From the NCBI GenBank assembly GCA_023399215.1, contig JAEWQJ010000043.1:1-64000 (forward strand): a stretch of DNA of 64,000 bases. The letters are read 5' to 3'. The first letter of the stretch is position 1; every line of letters starts with the position of its first letter. The position numbers were made by a program, and so were the translations under genes. This DNA is from Methanobacteriota archaeon. Its GTDB lineage: Archaea > Halobacteriota > Methanosarcinia > Methanosarcinales > Methanosarcinaceae. Positions 33,779-42,381 of the stretch are shown here, piece by piece. Below the pieces are notes generated by a model. The model was not told the DNA's origin. It saw only the letters and a program-made list of their open reading frames with translations, and ran no database searches.

Positions 33779-35938
33779 CTAAAGGTTTGCTTTTGAGCCG
33801 GTTTTAAATTTGTCTTTTAAATGTGAGTAAAACTCCTGCTCTTTTCCAGTGGTCTTTCTGAACAGCCGTTCCACAATCAGCTCTGGAGTGCTTCGAGCAA
33901 TACGATTGTATACAGGATTCCGGTTTACGATTAACTCAAGGTTGGAGTCCAGACCATCGGCCTCAATCCCATCTACTCTTACTTCCGTTCCGGTATTTTC
34001 AAGGATAAGTTCCGAAAGATGAGAGACAAAAACTCCAAGACTCTGTTCATTTCTGGACAGATATTCAAGAATTCCTGCTATGATTCGTGCAGAAGCCCCA
34101 GGCTCAGTGATCGATTCCAGCTCGTCCGCAAGCACCAGTTTTTCCGAGGCTTCGGAGAGCACTGAGAATTGCTTGAGGGTAGTCTCGAAAGCTCCTGCAT
34201 CGAGAGTTCCTTTCGATTTCCCAAAATAGTAGAATTCCTCTACAGGCCCGAGTTCAAGTTTTTTTGCAGGAACCGGAAAGCCCATGTACCCAAGAATTAC
34301 GCATTGGGCAAGGAGCTCGAGCAGGGAAGTCTTACCACCTGAGTTTACTCCGCTCAAAAGTACAACCCTGTATTCCAGACCTGCCGGGGAAAAACCAGTT
34401 TTTCCGATGGAATAATTAATAGGATCGATTTCTCCGTACCGGGCTTTTAAAAAGAGGTTTTCTCCACCTGTAAAACCTATACCGACTTCGGGAATCAGTT
34501 CGGGCAGGTTAAGCTGAAACTCTGTCGAAAAACAGGCAATTGAAAAGCCAAGGTCAAAATCCAGGACTTTCCTGACAAGCTTTTCTACAGGCTGGTGAAA
34601 ACCTGAAAGGGTTTTTGCAAGTTCCCTTTTCCGGACAAGCCTTGTTTTCTCAAGGCTATTGTTCAACTTTTGCCTGAAAAGCCTCAGCTGGGACTGGTCT
34701 GCATAGAGAGGGTAGGAAACTTCATCAGGAAAGAGTGAGTCGAGCATTAGTTTTTCTTGCTTTTGAAGCCCTAGCTTTTCAGCAAGCTCTTCTTTGATGG
34801 CTCCAATCTCAGTTTTATAGATTCTATTAAGTTCCTTTGTAAGCAGATCTTTAATCTCCATTCCACCACTCACAAGCCTGACGAGTTCCTGCCCGCTCAG
34901 AGTAAGCGAACTTGCCTCAAGAGTTCGGTTCATATGCTGATTAGCCTTATTCAGAGCCGAAGTCAATACAGGATCCAGGTTTTGAAGGGCTGCTCCGAGC
35001 CTGTCAAGTTCAGGGTCAAACCCTTCAACAGGCTTTCCATCCTCACCGAGTTTTGAGAGAGAGGTCTCGAGTATATCAAGCTTCTCTGTCGAAAACTCCT
35101 CAAAGAGCTCAAAATTTTCTGAGCGGAGAGCTGATACGATACTCAAGCAGGCGCGGATGCAGTCCAGATTCCGCGCAAAAAATACCAGTTCTTTTTCAGG
35201 CAAAACCTGCCAGAGTTCAGCTCTGGAAAGGTCCTGGAAATATTCGGGTTCAATGTCTTCAGGTAGATCAAAACCAAGATAAGTATCATCAAAAACAATA
35301 ATACTGGAGTAACCCCTTGCAAGATCCACAAATTCCGATAGGTTTTCTACGGCCTGGACAGGCAAAAAGACCTGGAACTTTTCTCTGGCTGCTTCAAGAG
35401 TTTTTGAATCTCCGCATAGAATTATCCGGTCCCTGACTCTGAGGTTTCCGGGAACAGGCCTGAGTTCACTGACTCTCGTAAGCAATTTCAGAAATTCAGA
35501 ATTCTCGGGGAAGGCGTTTCCCAGTTCAAGATATTCTCTTACGAAAGCCTGCCTTTCCTGGATAAGATCCATGCGCGAAGCAGGTAATGGGTAAAAAAGG
35601 TTTAGCTTATCCCTAGCATGCGTCGTATGGGCAAAACTTTTTATCAGCTCAAGCAAGCGAGAATAAATATCCAGAGCTTCTTTTGTCCTGAGAAAATCGG
35701 AAATTGAGCAGCCTTCAGCCCTGGATCTGGCATACCTAGCAAGGGAAAGGGCAAAATTGCGGCTGATCCCATTGACTTCAGAAATCGAAGCTATGTCACC
35801 CTCGCAAATAGCCTGAAGAGCAGCTTCTTCAGTTCCGAAGTGTTCAATCAGCCTGTCGGCTACTCGTTCACCGATTCCATGAATTTCCCGCAGGCTTGAG
35901 AGCGGCTGAGAAGTTTTCAGACCCAAAATACTTTTCAT
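33779..35938 (-). CDS. MutS-family DNA-binding ATPase with N-terminal helix-hairpin-helix
   Basis: 719 residues. The N-terminus has a helix-hairpin-helix segment (LREIHGIGERVADRLIEHFG, then EVNGISRNFALSLAR). The middle is a MutS-like lever and clamp region, and the C-terminal third is the ABC-type ATPase with LLSGVNSGGKTSLLELLAQ (Walker A), LVLADELESITEPG (Walker B) and a VSHLSEL switch. It lacks the mismatch-binding domain I of MutS1 and the Smr domain of MutS2, so it fits the archaeal MutS-like group. A role in recombination or branched-DNA handling is likely by family, not shown. The frame can start at TTG 35944, but ATG 35938 is better. About 50 bases separate it from the hydrolase gene upstream, on the same strand. 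Confidence 0.85.
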   Translation of the reverse strand: MKSILGLKTSQPLSSLREIHGIGERVADRLIEHFGTEEAALQAICEGDIASISEVNGISRNFALSLARYARSRAEGCSISDFLRTKEALDIYSRLLELIKSFAHTTHARDKLNLFYPLPASRMDLIQERQAFVREYLELGNAFPENSEFLKLLTRVSELRPVPGNLRVRDRIILCGDSKTLEAAREKFQVFLPVQAVENLSEFVDLARGYSSIIVFDDTYLGFDLPEDIEPEYFQDLSRAELWQVLPEKELVFFARNLDCIRACLSIVSALRSENFELFEEFSTEKLDILETSLSKLGEDGKPVEGFDPELDRLGAALQNLDPVLTSALNKANQHMNRTLEASSLTLSGQELVRLVSGGMEIKDLLTKELNRIYKTEIGAIKEELAEKLGLQKQEKLMLDSLFPDEVSYPLYADQSQLRLFRQKLNNSLEKTRLVRKRELAKTLSGFHQPVEKLVRKVLDFDLGFSIACFSTEFQLNLPELIPEVGIGFTGGENLFLKARYGEIDPINYSIGKTGFSPAGLEYRVVLLSGVNSGGKTSLLELLAQCVILGYMGFPVPAKKLELGPVEEFYYFGKSKGTLDAGAFETTLKQFSVLSEASEKLVLADELESITEPGASARIIAGILEYLSRNEQSLGVFVSHLSELILENTGTEVRVDGIEADGLDSNLELIVNRNPVYNRIARSTPELIVERLFRKTTGKEQEFYSHLKDKFKTGSKANL

Positions 35939-35991
35939 ATGCAAGAGACTCTTGTTTCAATAAATTCAACTGGGCATTAAGCTCACAGGGT

Positions 35992-37005
35992 TTAGTTCAA
36001 AAGAAGGGCAAGTTCTTTTTCAAGATAGGGACGCATTGAGGCCATATATCCGTGTGTTGCCTCAGTAACATTATACATCGCTTTTGGCTCTTTTGCAAGA
36101 GCAAAGGTCCGGAGCGCCAGATCGTGGGAGATTACCGGATCATTAGAAGAATGAATCAGAACGAATTTTGCAGGCGGCAGGGTAGAGAGATAGGTATCTG
36201 GATCAATTGAACGATAGAACTGATAAGCTTCAGAATCACTTGCAAGGGAAGAATCAATTTCTTCAGTGCCGTACCCCGCAGTGCTGATCCCGATAACTCC
36301 TTTAAGGGAAGGATTAAGAGCGCAGGCAAGGATTGCAAATCTTCCACCGTTACTTTCTCCGAGGATTGCAAGCTTTTTCGGGTTAATTTCAGGCTGGGCA
36401 GCAAGCACATCTGAGGCTTTAAGAGCATCATAAACCATGTCATATTCTACGGGTTCAAGACCTGCCTTGAAAAGTTCAAGATCTTTGTCTACATTTATGC
36501 TGCCCAGATTGCGCTGGTCAAGCGTGAGAGTTACATACCCCATTTTAGAGAGTTCCACAGCCAGACCCTGTTCGGCTTCTTTGCTAACCCCTGCTCCGGG
36601 CAACAGAACCAGGCCAGGAGAAGAAGATGAATTTGCAGGAATTCTTAAGAGAGCCTGGATTTTTTCCCCTTTGCTTTCAAAAGACAGCAGTTTTAAAGTA
36701 TCTAAGCTTTCAGGAGCGTATACATCTTCGATTCCCTGAGCTGTAAATACTGGCTCTTCTCGATCTGGAAAAGATAGAGTACCTGCTTCCGAAACCTTCC
36801 ATGGAGCCGCAGCACCTGTAGAATTGGAAGGATTATACAGGACTCCAAAAATACCCACAAGTATAAGAAGAAAACCCAGAAGAAAAATTGTGGGCTTGGA
36901 GATTCTTGTCCCTGAAGAAGCCTTGCGTTTACTTTCTTTTTTTCCTGAATTCTGCCTGCTCAAGGGAACCCTGCCGAAAAAATTGCGATTACGGCCAGAA
37001 ACCAT
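35992..37005 (-). CDS. Membrane-anchored alpha/beta hydrolase
   Basis: 337 residues. A basic N-terminus (about 1-36) is followed by one membrane helix (TIFLLGFLLILVGIFGVLY), and the rest lies outside. The hydrolase fold shows LLRIPANSS, LLPGAGVS, the nucleophile elbow GESNGG (Ser near 217), the acid residue in SSNDPVI (about 285) and the His in EATHGYM (about 318), which together form a Ser-Asp-His triad. Substrate unknown; dienelactone-hydrolase/acyl-peptidase-like enzymes are the nearest group. The start lies 17 bases inside the Sec61-beta gene, so the two are translationally coupled. The long arginine- and lysine-rich start fits the positive-inside rule. Confidence 0.85.
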   Translation of the reverse strand: MVSGRNRNFFGRVPLSRQNSGKKESKRKASSGTRISKPTIFLLGFLLILVGIFGVLYNPSNSTGAAAPWKVSEAGTLSFPDREEPVFTAQGIEDVYAPESLDTLKLLSFESKGEKIQALLRIPANSSSSPGLVLLPGAGVSKEAEQGLAVELSKMGYVTLTLDQRNLGSINVDKDLELFKAGLEPVEYDMVYDALKASDVLAAQPEINPKKLAILGESNGGRFAILACALNPSLKGVIGISTAGYGTEEIDSSLASDSEAYQFYRSIDPDTYLSTLPPAKFVLIHSSNDPVISHDLALRTFALAKEPKAMYNVTEATHGYMASMRPYLEKELALLLN

Positions 37006-37156
37006 TTACAGCACTTAAGAATAATACTGCAATGCCAACAATTGCACCGACAATCAGCACTACCTTAGGCTGGATTTGAACTGCATTTTTATCTGCTTCA
37101 TAATAGCGCATGAGCCCTGCAGAAGACTGGAGCCCGGAACCTGATTTTTTAGCCAT
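36989..37156 (-). CDS. Preprotein translocase subunit Sec61-beta (SecG)
   Basis: A 55-residue frame with the exact archaeal Sec61-beta layout: a polar start MAKKSGSGLQSSAGLMRYYE, the conserved GLMRYYE-x-D segment, and one C-terminal membrane helix (VVLIVGAIVGIAVLFLSAV). It is the small tail-anchored subunit of the SecYE-beta channel. RBS aggtg lies 7 bases before the ATG. It overlaps the following hydrolase gene by 17 bases. It is identified from its position-specific motif and length. Confidence 0.9.
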   Translation of the reverse strand: MAKKSGSGLQSSAGLMRYYEADKNAVQIQPKVVLIVGAIVGIAVLFLSAVNGFWP

Positions 37157-37540
37157 GTGTTAACACCTGTGTGAACGCATTGATTGGGATATAATTTCAC
37201 TGCCCGTACTTGCCTGTAATAGGTTTTTCTGACTGATAATTAAAGATTATCTGGAAATTAACAGTTGAAAATTAGAAAATTTAACATAACTGTGAATTAA
37301 CTGTTAAATAACTTTTAATTGATTATTAATTAGTTATGGAATAACTATTAATCAGCTATTAAATATTTAAAGTAGTTATTAATAACTGTTAATTAACTAT
37401 TAAGTAACTGTTAAATTTCCTCTTAAATTTGGTAATTATCACATAATTTATAGTTCTGATATATAAATCCAGCAGAGAAACTTCTTAATAATCGGATTCT
37501 AAACAGTTGAAGAGAATTCCTTTCTTGAAGCAGGTAATTC
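37157..37540. other. Spacer upstream of Sec61-beta with TTAA-rich repeats
   Basis: No gene. 37250-37432 is a dense array of short units such as aactgttaa, taactattaa and attaattag, in direct and inverted order. It could fold or bind protein, but there is no defined unit. Confidence 0.5.
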
Positions 37541-38560
37541 TCAAACAAGTACTTCGTCCAGGAGGAAGGGCGGGTAAAATACTCCTTTATCAGTAATTAC
37601 CGCAGTTATGTTTTCCATGGGAGTTGCGTCAAAAGCAGGGTTGTAAACTTCCACGTCTTTTGGAGCAAGTTGTTCAGATCCGAAAAAGCGCAACTCATCC
37701 GGGTCTCGCATCTCTATTTTTACACTACCTTCCCAGCCATTGAAATCGAAAGTAGAGGTTGGAGCTGCTACATAAAAAGGAATATCATGCTCTTTTGCAA
37801 GAATGGAGAGGGAATAGGTACCTATTTTGTTAAAAACGACATCTTGAGTAATCCTGTCAGCCCCTACAAGTACGCTGTCTACAAGCCCCTGCTGCATTAC
37901 CCATCCAGCCATAGAATCCGAAATAAGGGTTACTGGAATCTTATCCTGCATCAGTTCCCATGCAGTAATCCTGCTCCCCTGGTTCAGAGGCCTGGTCTCA
38001 CAGGCAATAACCTTTATCTCTTTGCCTTCAGCAATAGCCGAGCGCACAACCCCAAGAGCTGTACCCCAGTCAACGCAGGCTAGCCTGCCTGCATTGCAGT
38101 GTGTGAGTACGGTATCTCCATCTTTCAGGAGTTTTGTCCCGGATTCACCTATCAATTTATTAGTGGTTACATCTTCTTCCGCAATATCCCTGGCTTCCTG
38201 AAGGGCAATTTCCCGGACCCCCTGCACATCAAAGGCATCTGAAACCGCTTTCAGAACTCTGTCCACACCCCAGCTAAGGTTTACTGCCGTAGGGCGGGTT
38301 GACTTAAGGGTTTTTCCTGCAACCTTAAGGTCTCTTATTATTGTTTCGAAATCTCTGGCCCCACTCAGAAAAGCTGCAAGGGCAATCCCGAAACCTCCTG
38401 CTGCACCGAGAGCAGGCGCACCTCTGACCCGGAGAGATATTATAGCTTCACAGAGAGAACTCAGGGTTTTGCATTCTATTATCCTGTACTCTTTAGGGAG
38501 AAGGGTCTGGTCTACCAGCACCACGGAGTTGGACTCTTCCTTCCAGTCAATTGTCCTCAT
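37541..38560 (-). CDS. mtnA: S-methyl-5-thioribose-1-phosphate isomerase-type protein (MtnA family)
   Basis: 339 residues from the preferred start. The sequence shows the MtnA/eIF2B-like isomerase features: RGAPALGAAGGFGIALAA, the Cys loop HCNAGRLACVDWGTALGV, ETRPLNQGSRITAWEL, and VLVGADRI followed by NKIGTYSLSILAKEH. The catalytic pair Cys (in CNAGRLA) and Asp (in GADRI) is present. It converts 5-methylthioribose-1-phosphate to the ribulose form; in methanogens related enzymes may also act on 5-deoxyribose-1-phosphate. One loop differs: QDVVF where most MtnA have NGDVA. The frame is open to 38629; the Met at 38560 fits the family N-terminus (MRTIDW). Confidence 0.9.
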   Translation of the reverse strand: MRTIDWKEESNSVVLVDQTLLPKEYRIIECKTLSSLCEAIISLRVRGAPALGAAGGFGIALAAFLSGARDFETIIRDLKVAGKTLKSTRPTAVNLSWGVDRVLKAVSDAFDVQGVREIALQEARDIAEEDVTTNKLIGESGTKLLKDGDTVLTHCNAGRLACVDWGTALGVVRSAIAEGKEIKVIACETRPLNQGSRITAWELMQDKIPVTLISDSMAGWVMQQGLVDSVLVGADRITQDVVFNKIGTYSLSILAKEHDIPFYVAAPTSTFDFNGWEGSVKIEMRDPDELRFFGSEQLAPKDVEVYNPAFDATPMENITAVITDKGVFYPPFLLDEVLV

Positions 38561-39099
38561 TAAATCACTTTCCAATGTAAGCGTCAGATTCTGCCGGAAA
38601 AATTTCCGCTTTTCTTTCAAGCTCCCCATAAGATAAAAACCTATTCAACTGGCATGCCCTGTCACCCTCATATCGTTACTTTTTTCATATATAGACTGAA
38701 TAATTGGAGAAAGTTAAAATTAATTATATTAAAGATAATTCTTAAACCTTCGAATAACAAGAAAAATGCGGCAGGTCACGCTTTTGGCAACCAGCATTCA
38801 CAATAAAAACTTTGTTTAAAGAATAAGTAACACGTGAGATATAAATAAAGCAATCTCTTTTTTCATAGAAGCAAACTTACAAATAATAGATTTATAGAGT
38901 AACAGAGCAATAAGACAAGACTTAAAATCCATAGCTAAAATACAGGAAGTCATAATTTTCAGAAATATAAATTATTAATAAACTTCATGGACCTTGAATC
39001 CGTAAATCCTTGAATCTATAGATTCAGAAATCATAAAAGATCTTCATTTCATTAATGCGGTTTATGAGAATCTGGGTATTCATCGGAGAGTAAGCGCTT
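38561..39099. other. Divergent spacer between mtnA and ino1
   Basis: No gene. A minus-strand TATA box (tctatatatga, 38684-38694) fits mtnA. A plus-strand site agatataaataaag (about 38837-38850) may serve ino1 with a 230-base leader. The rest is AT-rich. Confidence 0.5.
38683..38696 (-). promoter_or_regulatory. TATA box of mtnA
   Basis: The minus strand reads agtctatatatgaa, about 125 bases before the mtnA start. Confidence 0.5.
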
Positions 39100-40200
39100 A
39101 TGACAAAAATAAAAATAGCAATTGCAGGAATCGGGAACTGTGCAAGCTCTTTGATACAGGGCATTGAGTACTATAAAGTCGACGATAAAGAACCCATAGG
39201 ACTGATGCACAGGGAAATTGGAGGGTATAAACCTGGCGATATTCAAGTTGTTGCCGCCTTTGACATTGATGCCAGAAAAGTAGGAAAAGACGTCTCTGAA
39301 GCCATCTTTGCTCCCCCGAACTGCACAGCAGTTTTTTGTCCTGATGTTCCGGCCACAGGTGTGAAGGTTAAAATGGGCAGGGTTCTCGATGGGGTCTCTG
39401 ACCATATGAAAAACTATAAGGAAAGTCAAACTTTTGTTGTCAGCAAGGAACAGGAAGCAACAAAAGCCGACATAGTGAACGAAATTAAAAAATCGGGTGC
39501 CGATATGCTTCTCAATTACCTGCCTGTAGGTTCTGAAGAAGCAGTCCGTTTTTATGCCGAGTGTGCCCTTGAAGCAGGTGTAGCTCTCGTTAATAATATG
39601 CCTGTTTTTATCGCAAGCAATCCAGAATGGGCAAAAAGATTTGAGGAAAAGAATATTCCGATCATTGGCGATGACGTAAAAGCTCAGCTTGGAGCTACTA
39701 TCACGCACAGGATTCTTGCAGATCTTTTCGAAAAACGAGGTGTAAAACTCGAAAGAACATACCAGCTCAACACTGGAGGAAATACGGATTTCCTGAATAT
39801 GCTTAATAGGAATAGGCTTGCCTCCAAACGGGAATCAAAGACCGAAGCTGTTCAGTCCGTTCTTTCCAAGAAGCTTGATGACGACAATATCCACATCGGA
39901 CCCAGTGACTACGTAGCCTGGCAAAAGGACAATAAGATTTGCTTCCTGAGAATGGAAGGCAAGCTTTTTGGAGATGTACCTATGAACCTTGAACTCCGAC
40001 TTTCCGTAGAAGACTCTCCTAACTCTGGAGGTGTGGTAATCGATGCCATCCGATGCTGCAAGCTGGCTCTTGATCGCGGGATAGGAGGCGTGTTGTATTC
40101 TCCGGCTTCCTACTTTATGAAACATCCGGCGATTCAGTACCCTGACGACGAGGCTTACAGGCGGACTGAAGAATTTATATCTGGAACCAGAGAACGTTAA
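39100..40200 (+). CDS. myo-Inositol-1-phosphate synthase
   Basis: Converts glucose-6-phosphate to inositol-1-phosphate with NAD+, the first step to the inositol headgroups of archaeal ether lipids. 366 residues, the compact archaeal size. The N-terminal NAD fold is GIGNCASSLIQGIEYYK, followed by AAFDIDARKVG and the family motif LNTGGNTDFLNML near 230. The conserved stretch GPSDYV.WQ.D.K lies in the catalytic domain. ATG at 39100, with a gagagtaag ribosome site. It stands alone and ends with a clear hairpin. Confidence 0.95.
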   Translation: MTKIKIAIAGIGNCASSLIQGIEYYKVDDKEPIGLMHREIGGYKPGDIQVVAAFDIDARKVGKDVSEAIFAPPNCTAVFCPDVPATGVKVKMGRVLDGVSDHMKNYKESQTFVVSKEQEATKADIVNEIKKSGADMLLNYLPVGSEEAVRFYAECALEAGVALVNNMPVFIASNPEWAKRFEEKNIPIIGDDVKAQLGATITHRILADLFEKRGVKLERTYQLNTGGNTDFLNMLNRNRLASKRESKTEAVQSVLSKKLDDDNIHIGPSDYVAWQKDNKICFLRMEGKLFGDVPMNLELRLSVEDSPNSGGVVIDAIRCCKLALDRGIGGVLYSPASYFMKHPAIQYPDDEAYRRTEEFISGTRER

Positions 40201-40240
40201 AATCCTGGTGAGAAATTCCTGTAAAAAGGAATTCTAAAAA

Positions 40241-40272
40241 CCCCCGGAAGTACCGGGAGTTTTAAGTTTTTC
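40241..40272 (+). terminator. Terminator of ino1
   Basis: CCCGG-AAGTA-CCGGG is followed by agttttaagttttt. A second hairpin, GAATTCC-type (40214-40234), precedes it. Confidence 0.65.
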
Positions 40273-40324
40273 TGTACAGAATGAATATTAAAAGATTCTT
40301 CTAAGCATTCTTTCCCGAGTTCTT

Positions 40325-40518
40325 AATTCGGTTCATCGAACCTCTTCGGTTTATCCAATCTCTTTAGCTTAGCGAATTGGATTTCTTCGGTTTATTGAAT
40401 TTTTTCAGCTTAGCGAATCTCTTCGGTTTATCCAATCTTTTCAGCTTAGCGAACCTCTTCGGTTTAGCGAATTTCCAACTTAGCGGATTTCTTCGGTTTA
40501 TCCAATCTCTTCAGCTTA
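40325..40518 (-). repeat. 18-19-bp tandem repeats grown from the radB 3' end
   Basis: About ten imperfect units, read on the minus strand as attcgctaarctgaagag or gattggataaaccgaagag, run from the last codons of radB outward. The radB stop codon (TAA in cgctaa) is part of the first unit. An alternative frame through them is open and Lys-rich but is not likely coding. Confidence 0.75.
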
Positions 40519-41184
40519 GCGAATCCCTTCTGCTGTAATTCTAAATTCTGCACTCGAACCTTCAGGGCAGGATCGATGTTTGTACAGAATGGCGCGCCTG
40601 GTTCCTTCGCCGGTTTTTTCAAGCTGGATAATCGTCTTTGAAATATGCTCCAGGGAACTACCGCCAAGCGGACGCACTCCCCCTGAAGTAATATCAGAAT
40701 ATACCTGGTTGGTTATGACTGCAGCAAAACCGTATTTGCGGGCAAGGGCATGCAAATATCCTATCTGGCTGGCAAGTTCTCTGCGGCTTTTCATGCCTGT
40801 CTCATCGTCTTCAAGCTCGAACCTGTAGTATGAGGTTGCAGAATCCAGGATCACGAGACCTATATTCTCACTGGCTATTCTCTCTACTTCCCTTACGGCC
40901 GCATATTGTTCCTCAAAATTCAGGGGTTCATAGATAATGATGCTTCTAGCTATTTCTTTTGCATTTTCCCCTGCAATCTGCTTGAATCGAGTAGGGGAAA
41001 GCCCTTCGGTATCTATGAAGATGACTCTCTGCCCTTGTTTTACGCATTCCACTGAAAGCTGGATACAGATATTTGTTTTCCCGGTTCCTGCAGGTCCGAA
41101 GATTTGAGTCACAATCCCTTTCTCGAAACCTCCTCCCAGAAGTTCGTCAAGAGGCTTGCAGCCGGAAGATAGTAATTTTTCTAT
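40516..41184 (-). CDS. radB: DNA repair protein RadB, probable ATA start
   Basis: RadA paralogue of Euryarchaea, a RecA-fold ATPase that acts with recombination and replication proteins. Walker A GPAGTGKT and Walker B LVILDSATSYYR are clear, as are the family segments VIFIDTEGLSP and GVRPLGGSSLEHI. The first standard start is GTG at 41112, but that would remove the conserved N-terminus. The same frame runs on as IEKLLSSGCKPLDELLGGGF to an ATA codon at 41184-41182. GAGGTG lies 7 bases before this ATA, the right place for a ribosome site, and the length becomes 222, as usual. No ATG, GTG or TTG is in frame between. The stop is in a repeat array. Confidence 0.85.
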   Translation of the reverse strand: MEKLLSSGCKPLDELLGGGFEKGIVTQIFGPAGTGKTNICIQLSVECVKQGQRVIFIDTEGLSPTRFKQIAGENAKEIARSIIIYEPLNFEEQYAAVREVERIASENIGLVILDSATSYYRFELEDDETGMKSRRELASQIGYLHALARKYGFAAVITNQVYSDITSGGVRPLGGSSLEHISKTIIQLEKTGEGTRRAILYKHRSCPEGSSAEFRITAEGIR

Positions 41185-41548
41185 GAAGTGACACCTCTTT
41201 TGTGCTTGGTAAATATAACTGGCCCATGATATAACGTTTTTTTGTAATTTCCAACCTTTTCAGGAAAATTAAAGATTTTCTAAGAGGAATAAAAAGACAA
41301 AGTGGATATAAAAGAAATGCTCGGGTATAGATTCTTAGCCCCACCAAGAATTAAAAAAATTCACAAGAGTGCAGTGAAAATGAGAATGATAATTTGGCAA
41401 TATTTTTTACAAAGTGTGAAGGAATAATTCCTTATACATGTTAGCCGTACTGTACCCGGCAAATCGGCTGTGGATATCCCTTAAAGCCTCCTGTGCTTGA
41501 AATTATTTCCTTAAAGAAGACAGTTTTTCAAAAACAGGGGGCCTTAAA

Positions 41549-41572
41549 TTTGTTATCAGATTTGATAACAAA
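41549..41572. promoter_or_regulatory. Perfect palindrome TTTGTTATC-n6-GATAACAAA
   Basis: Two 9-bp arms with a 6-base gap form a classic dimer-binding site. No NrdR-type box is seen. It lies 430 bases before the redoxin gene, so which gene it serves is unsure. Confidence 0.5.
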
Positions 41573-41843
41573 GAGAACATCTTTGTATACAAAACAAAAG
41601 TGTTATTGTATCCAGATAAGGGTTTCACTGTATCCAGACCTGAGGTAAAAAACTATTATTAAGGAGATAGGGCGTTTAGAATATTTACTTGAAAAATAAA
41701 GGTCATTTTAACTTAGTAAAATGAAAAAAACAATATTATGGGGGTCACTCTATAGAAGCTGCACCCTTTTTCGATATTGTTTACTGATATTTGAAAATAC
41801 AAAGTTGTAGGGACTTAAGGGTTAGCTGAGAAATGGTAACCCA

Positions 41844-41946
41844 TGTGGGGCTTTGTTTTAGGCTGCAACGCGTTTTGTACCTGCGCGCTCACCCCCACAA
41901 ACAATATAAATAAATGTAAGATGTAACAAAGAAACAAGCCCCACAC
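41844..41946. promoter_or_regulatory. Inverted repeat flanking the nrd promoter
   Basis: gtggggctttgttt (about 41846) and aaacaagccccac (about 41932) are inverted copies with one base difference. The TATA box acaatataaataa (41901-41913) lies between them. They could form an operator pair or an RNA stem in the leader. Confidence 0.5.
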
Positions 41947-42005
41947 AAGAAACGGCAACTAAAAATTAGATTAAGAATTAGAGTAAAATCAGAGGGACGT
42001 AAAGC

Positions 42006-42257
42006 ATGGCAAAAATAATCATATATACAACGGAACGCTGTCCGAAATGCAATAAATTAAAAACTTTCCTGGAAGCACATTCAGTTGCTTTTGAGGTAGC
42101 AGATATGTCTACTCCCGAAGCTTTGACGGAACTGCGTTTCAACGGAGTCTTCACAGTGACAGCGCCTGTTTTACAGATCAATGATACTTTCCTTACGCAC
42201 GAGGAACTCTTCAGTGGGGGAGAAGTAAACCCTGAAAAAATCCAAGAAATCCTGTGA
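42006..42257 (+). CDS. nrdH: NrdH-like redoxin (glutaredoxin family)
   Basis: 83-residue thioredoxin-fold protein with the active site CPKC (Cys12 and Cys15) after a beta strand KIIIYTTER, plus the cis-Pro loop TAPVL and GGEV-type end. It lacks a signal peptide and works in the cytoplasm. Its position directly in front of nrdD suggests that it supplies electrons to the class III ribonucleotide reductase. Such coupling is known for class III enzymes that use a redoxin in place of formate, including in Methanosarcina. RBS gagggacg precedes the ATG, and the TATA box is 95 bases upstream. Confidence 0.85.
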   Translation: MAKIIIYTTERCPKCNKLKTFLEAHSVAFEVADMSTPEALTELRFNGVFTVTAPVLQINDTFLTHEELFSGGEVNPEKIQEIL

Positions 42258-42310
42258 TGAAGAAAATCCTGTGATAAAGAAAATCCTGTGATAATAGAGA
42301 TCTGAAGTTA
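42258..42310 (+). repeat. Small tandem repeat after nrdH
   Basis: gaaaatcctgtgataaa occurs three times in the gap to nrdD. It repeats the last codons of nrdH, including its stop codon. Confidence 0.7.
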
Positions 42311-42381
42311 AAAATAAATTAAATGTTTCTTCAAATTTCACATTAAATTCTATTATTAAGACAATCACTGAAGATGAGAAA

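Larger units (their letters stand above)
41185..42005. other. Long regulatory-looking spacer in front of the ribonucleotide reductase genes
   Basis: No gene over 820 bases. It holds a perfect 9-bp inverted repeat at 41549-41572, direct repeats tgtatccaga (41608-41640), a GGGTTA/TAACCC hairpin (41818-41843), a long inverted repeat around the nrd promoter, and the TATA box at 41901. Confidence 0.6.

Noticed and set aside
40464..40667. Alternative Lys-rich frame through the radB 3' repeats
   Set aside because: Out of frame with RadB and open only because of the repeat unit. The RadB frame has the family C-terminus.
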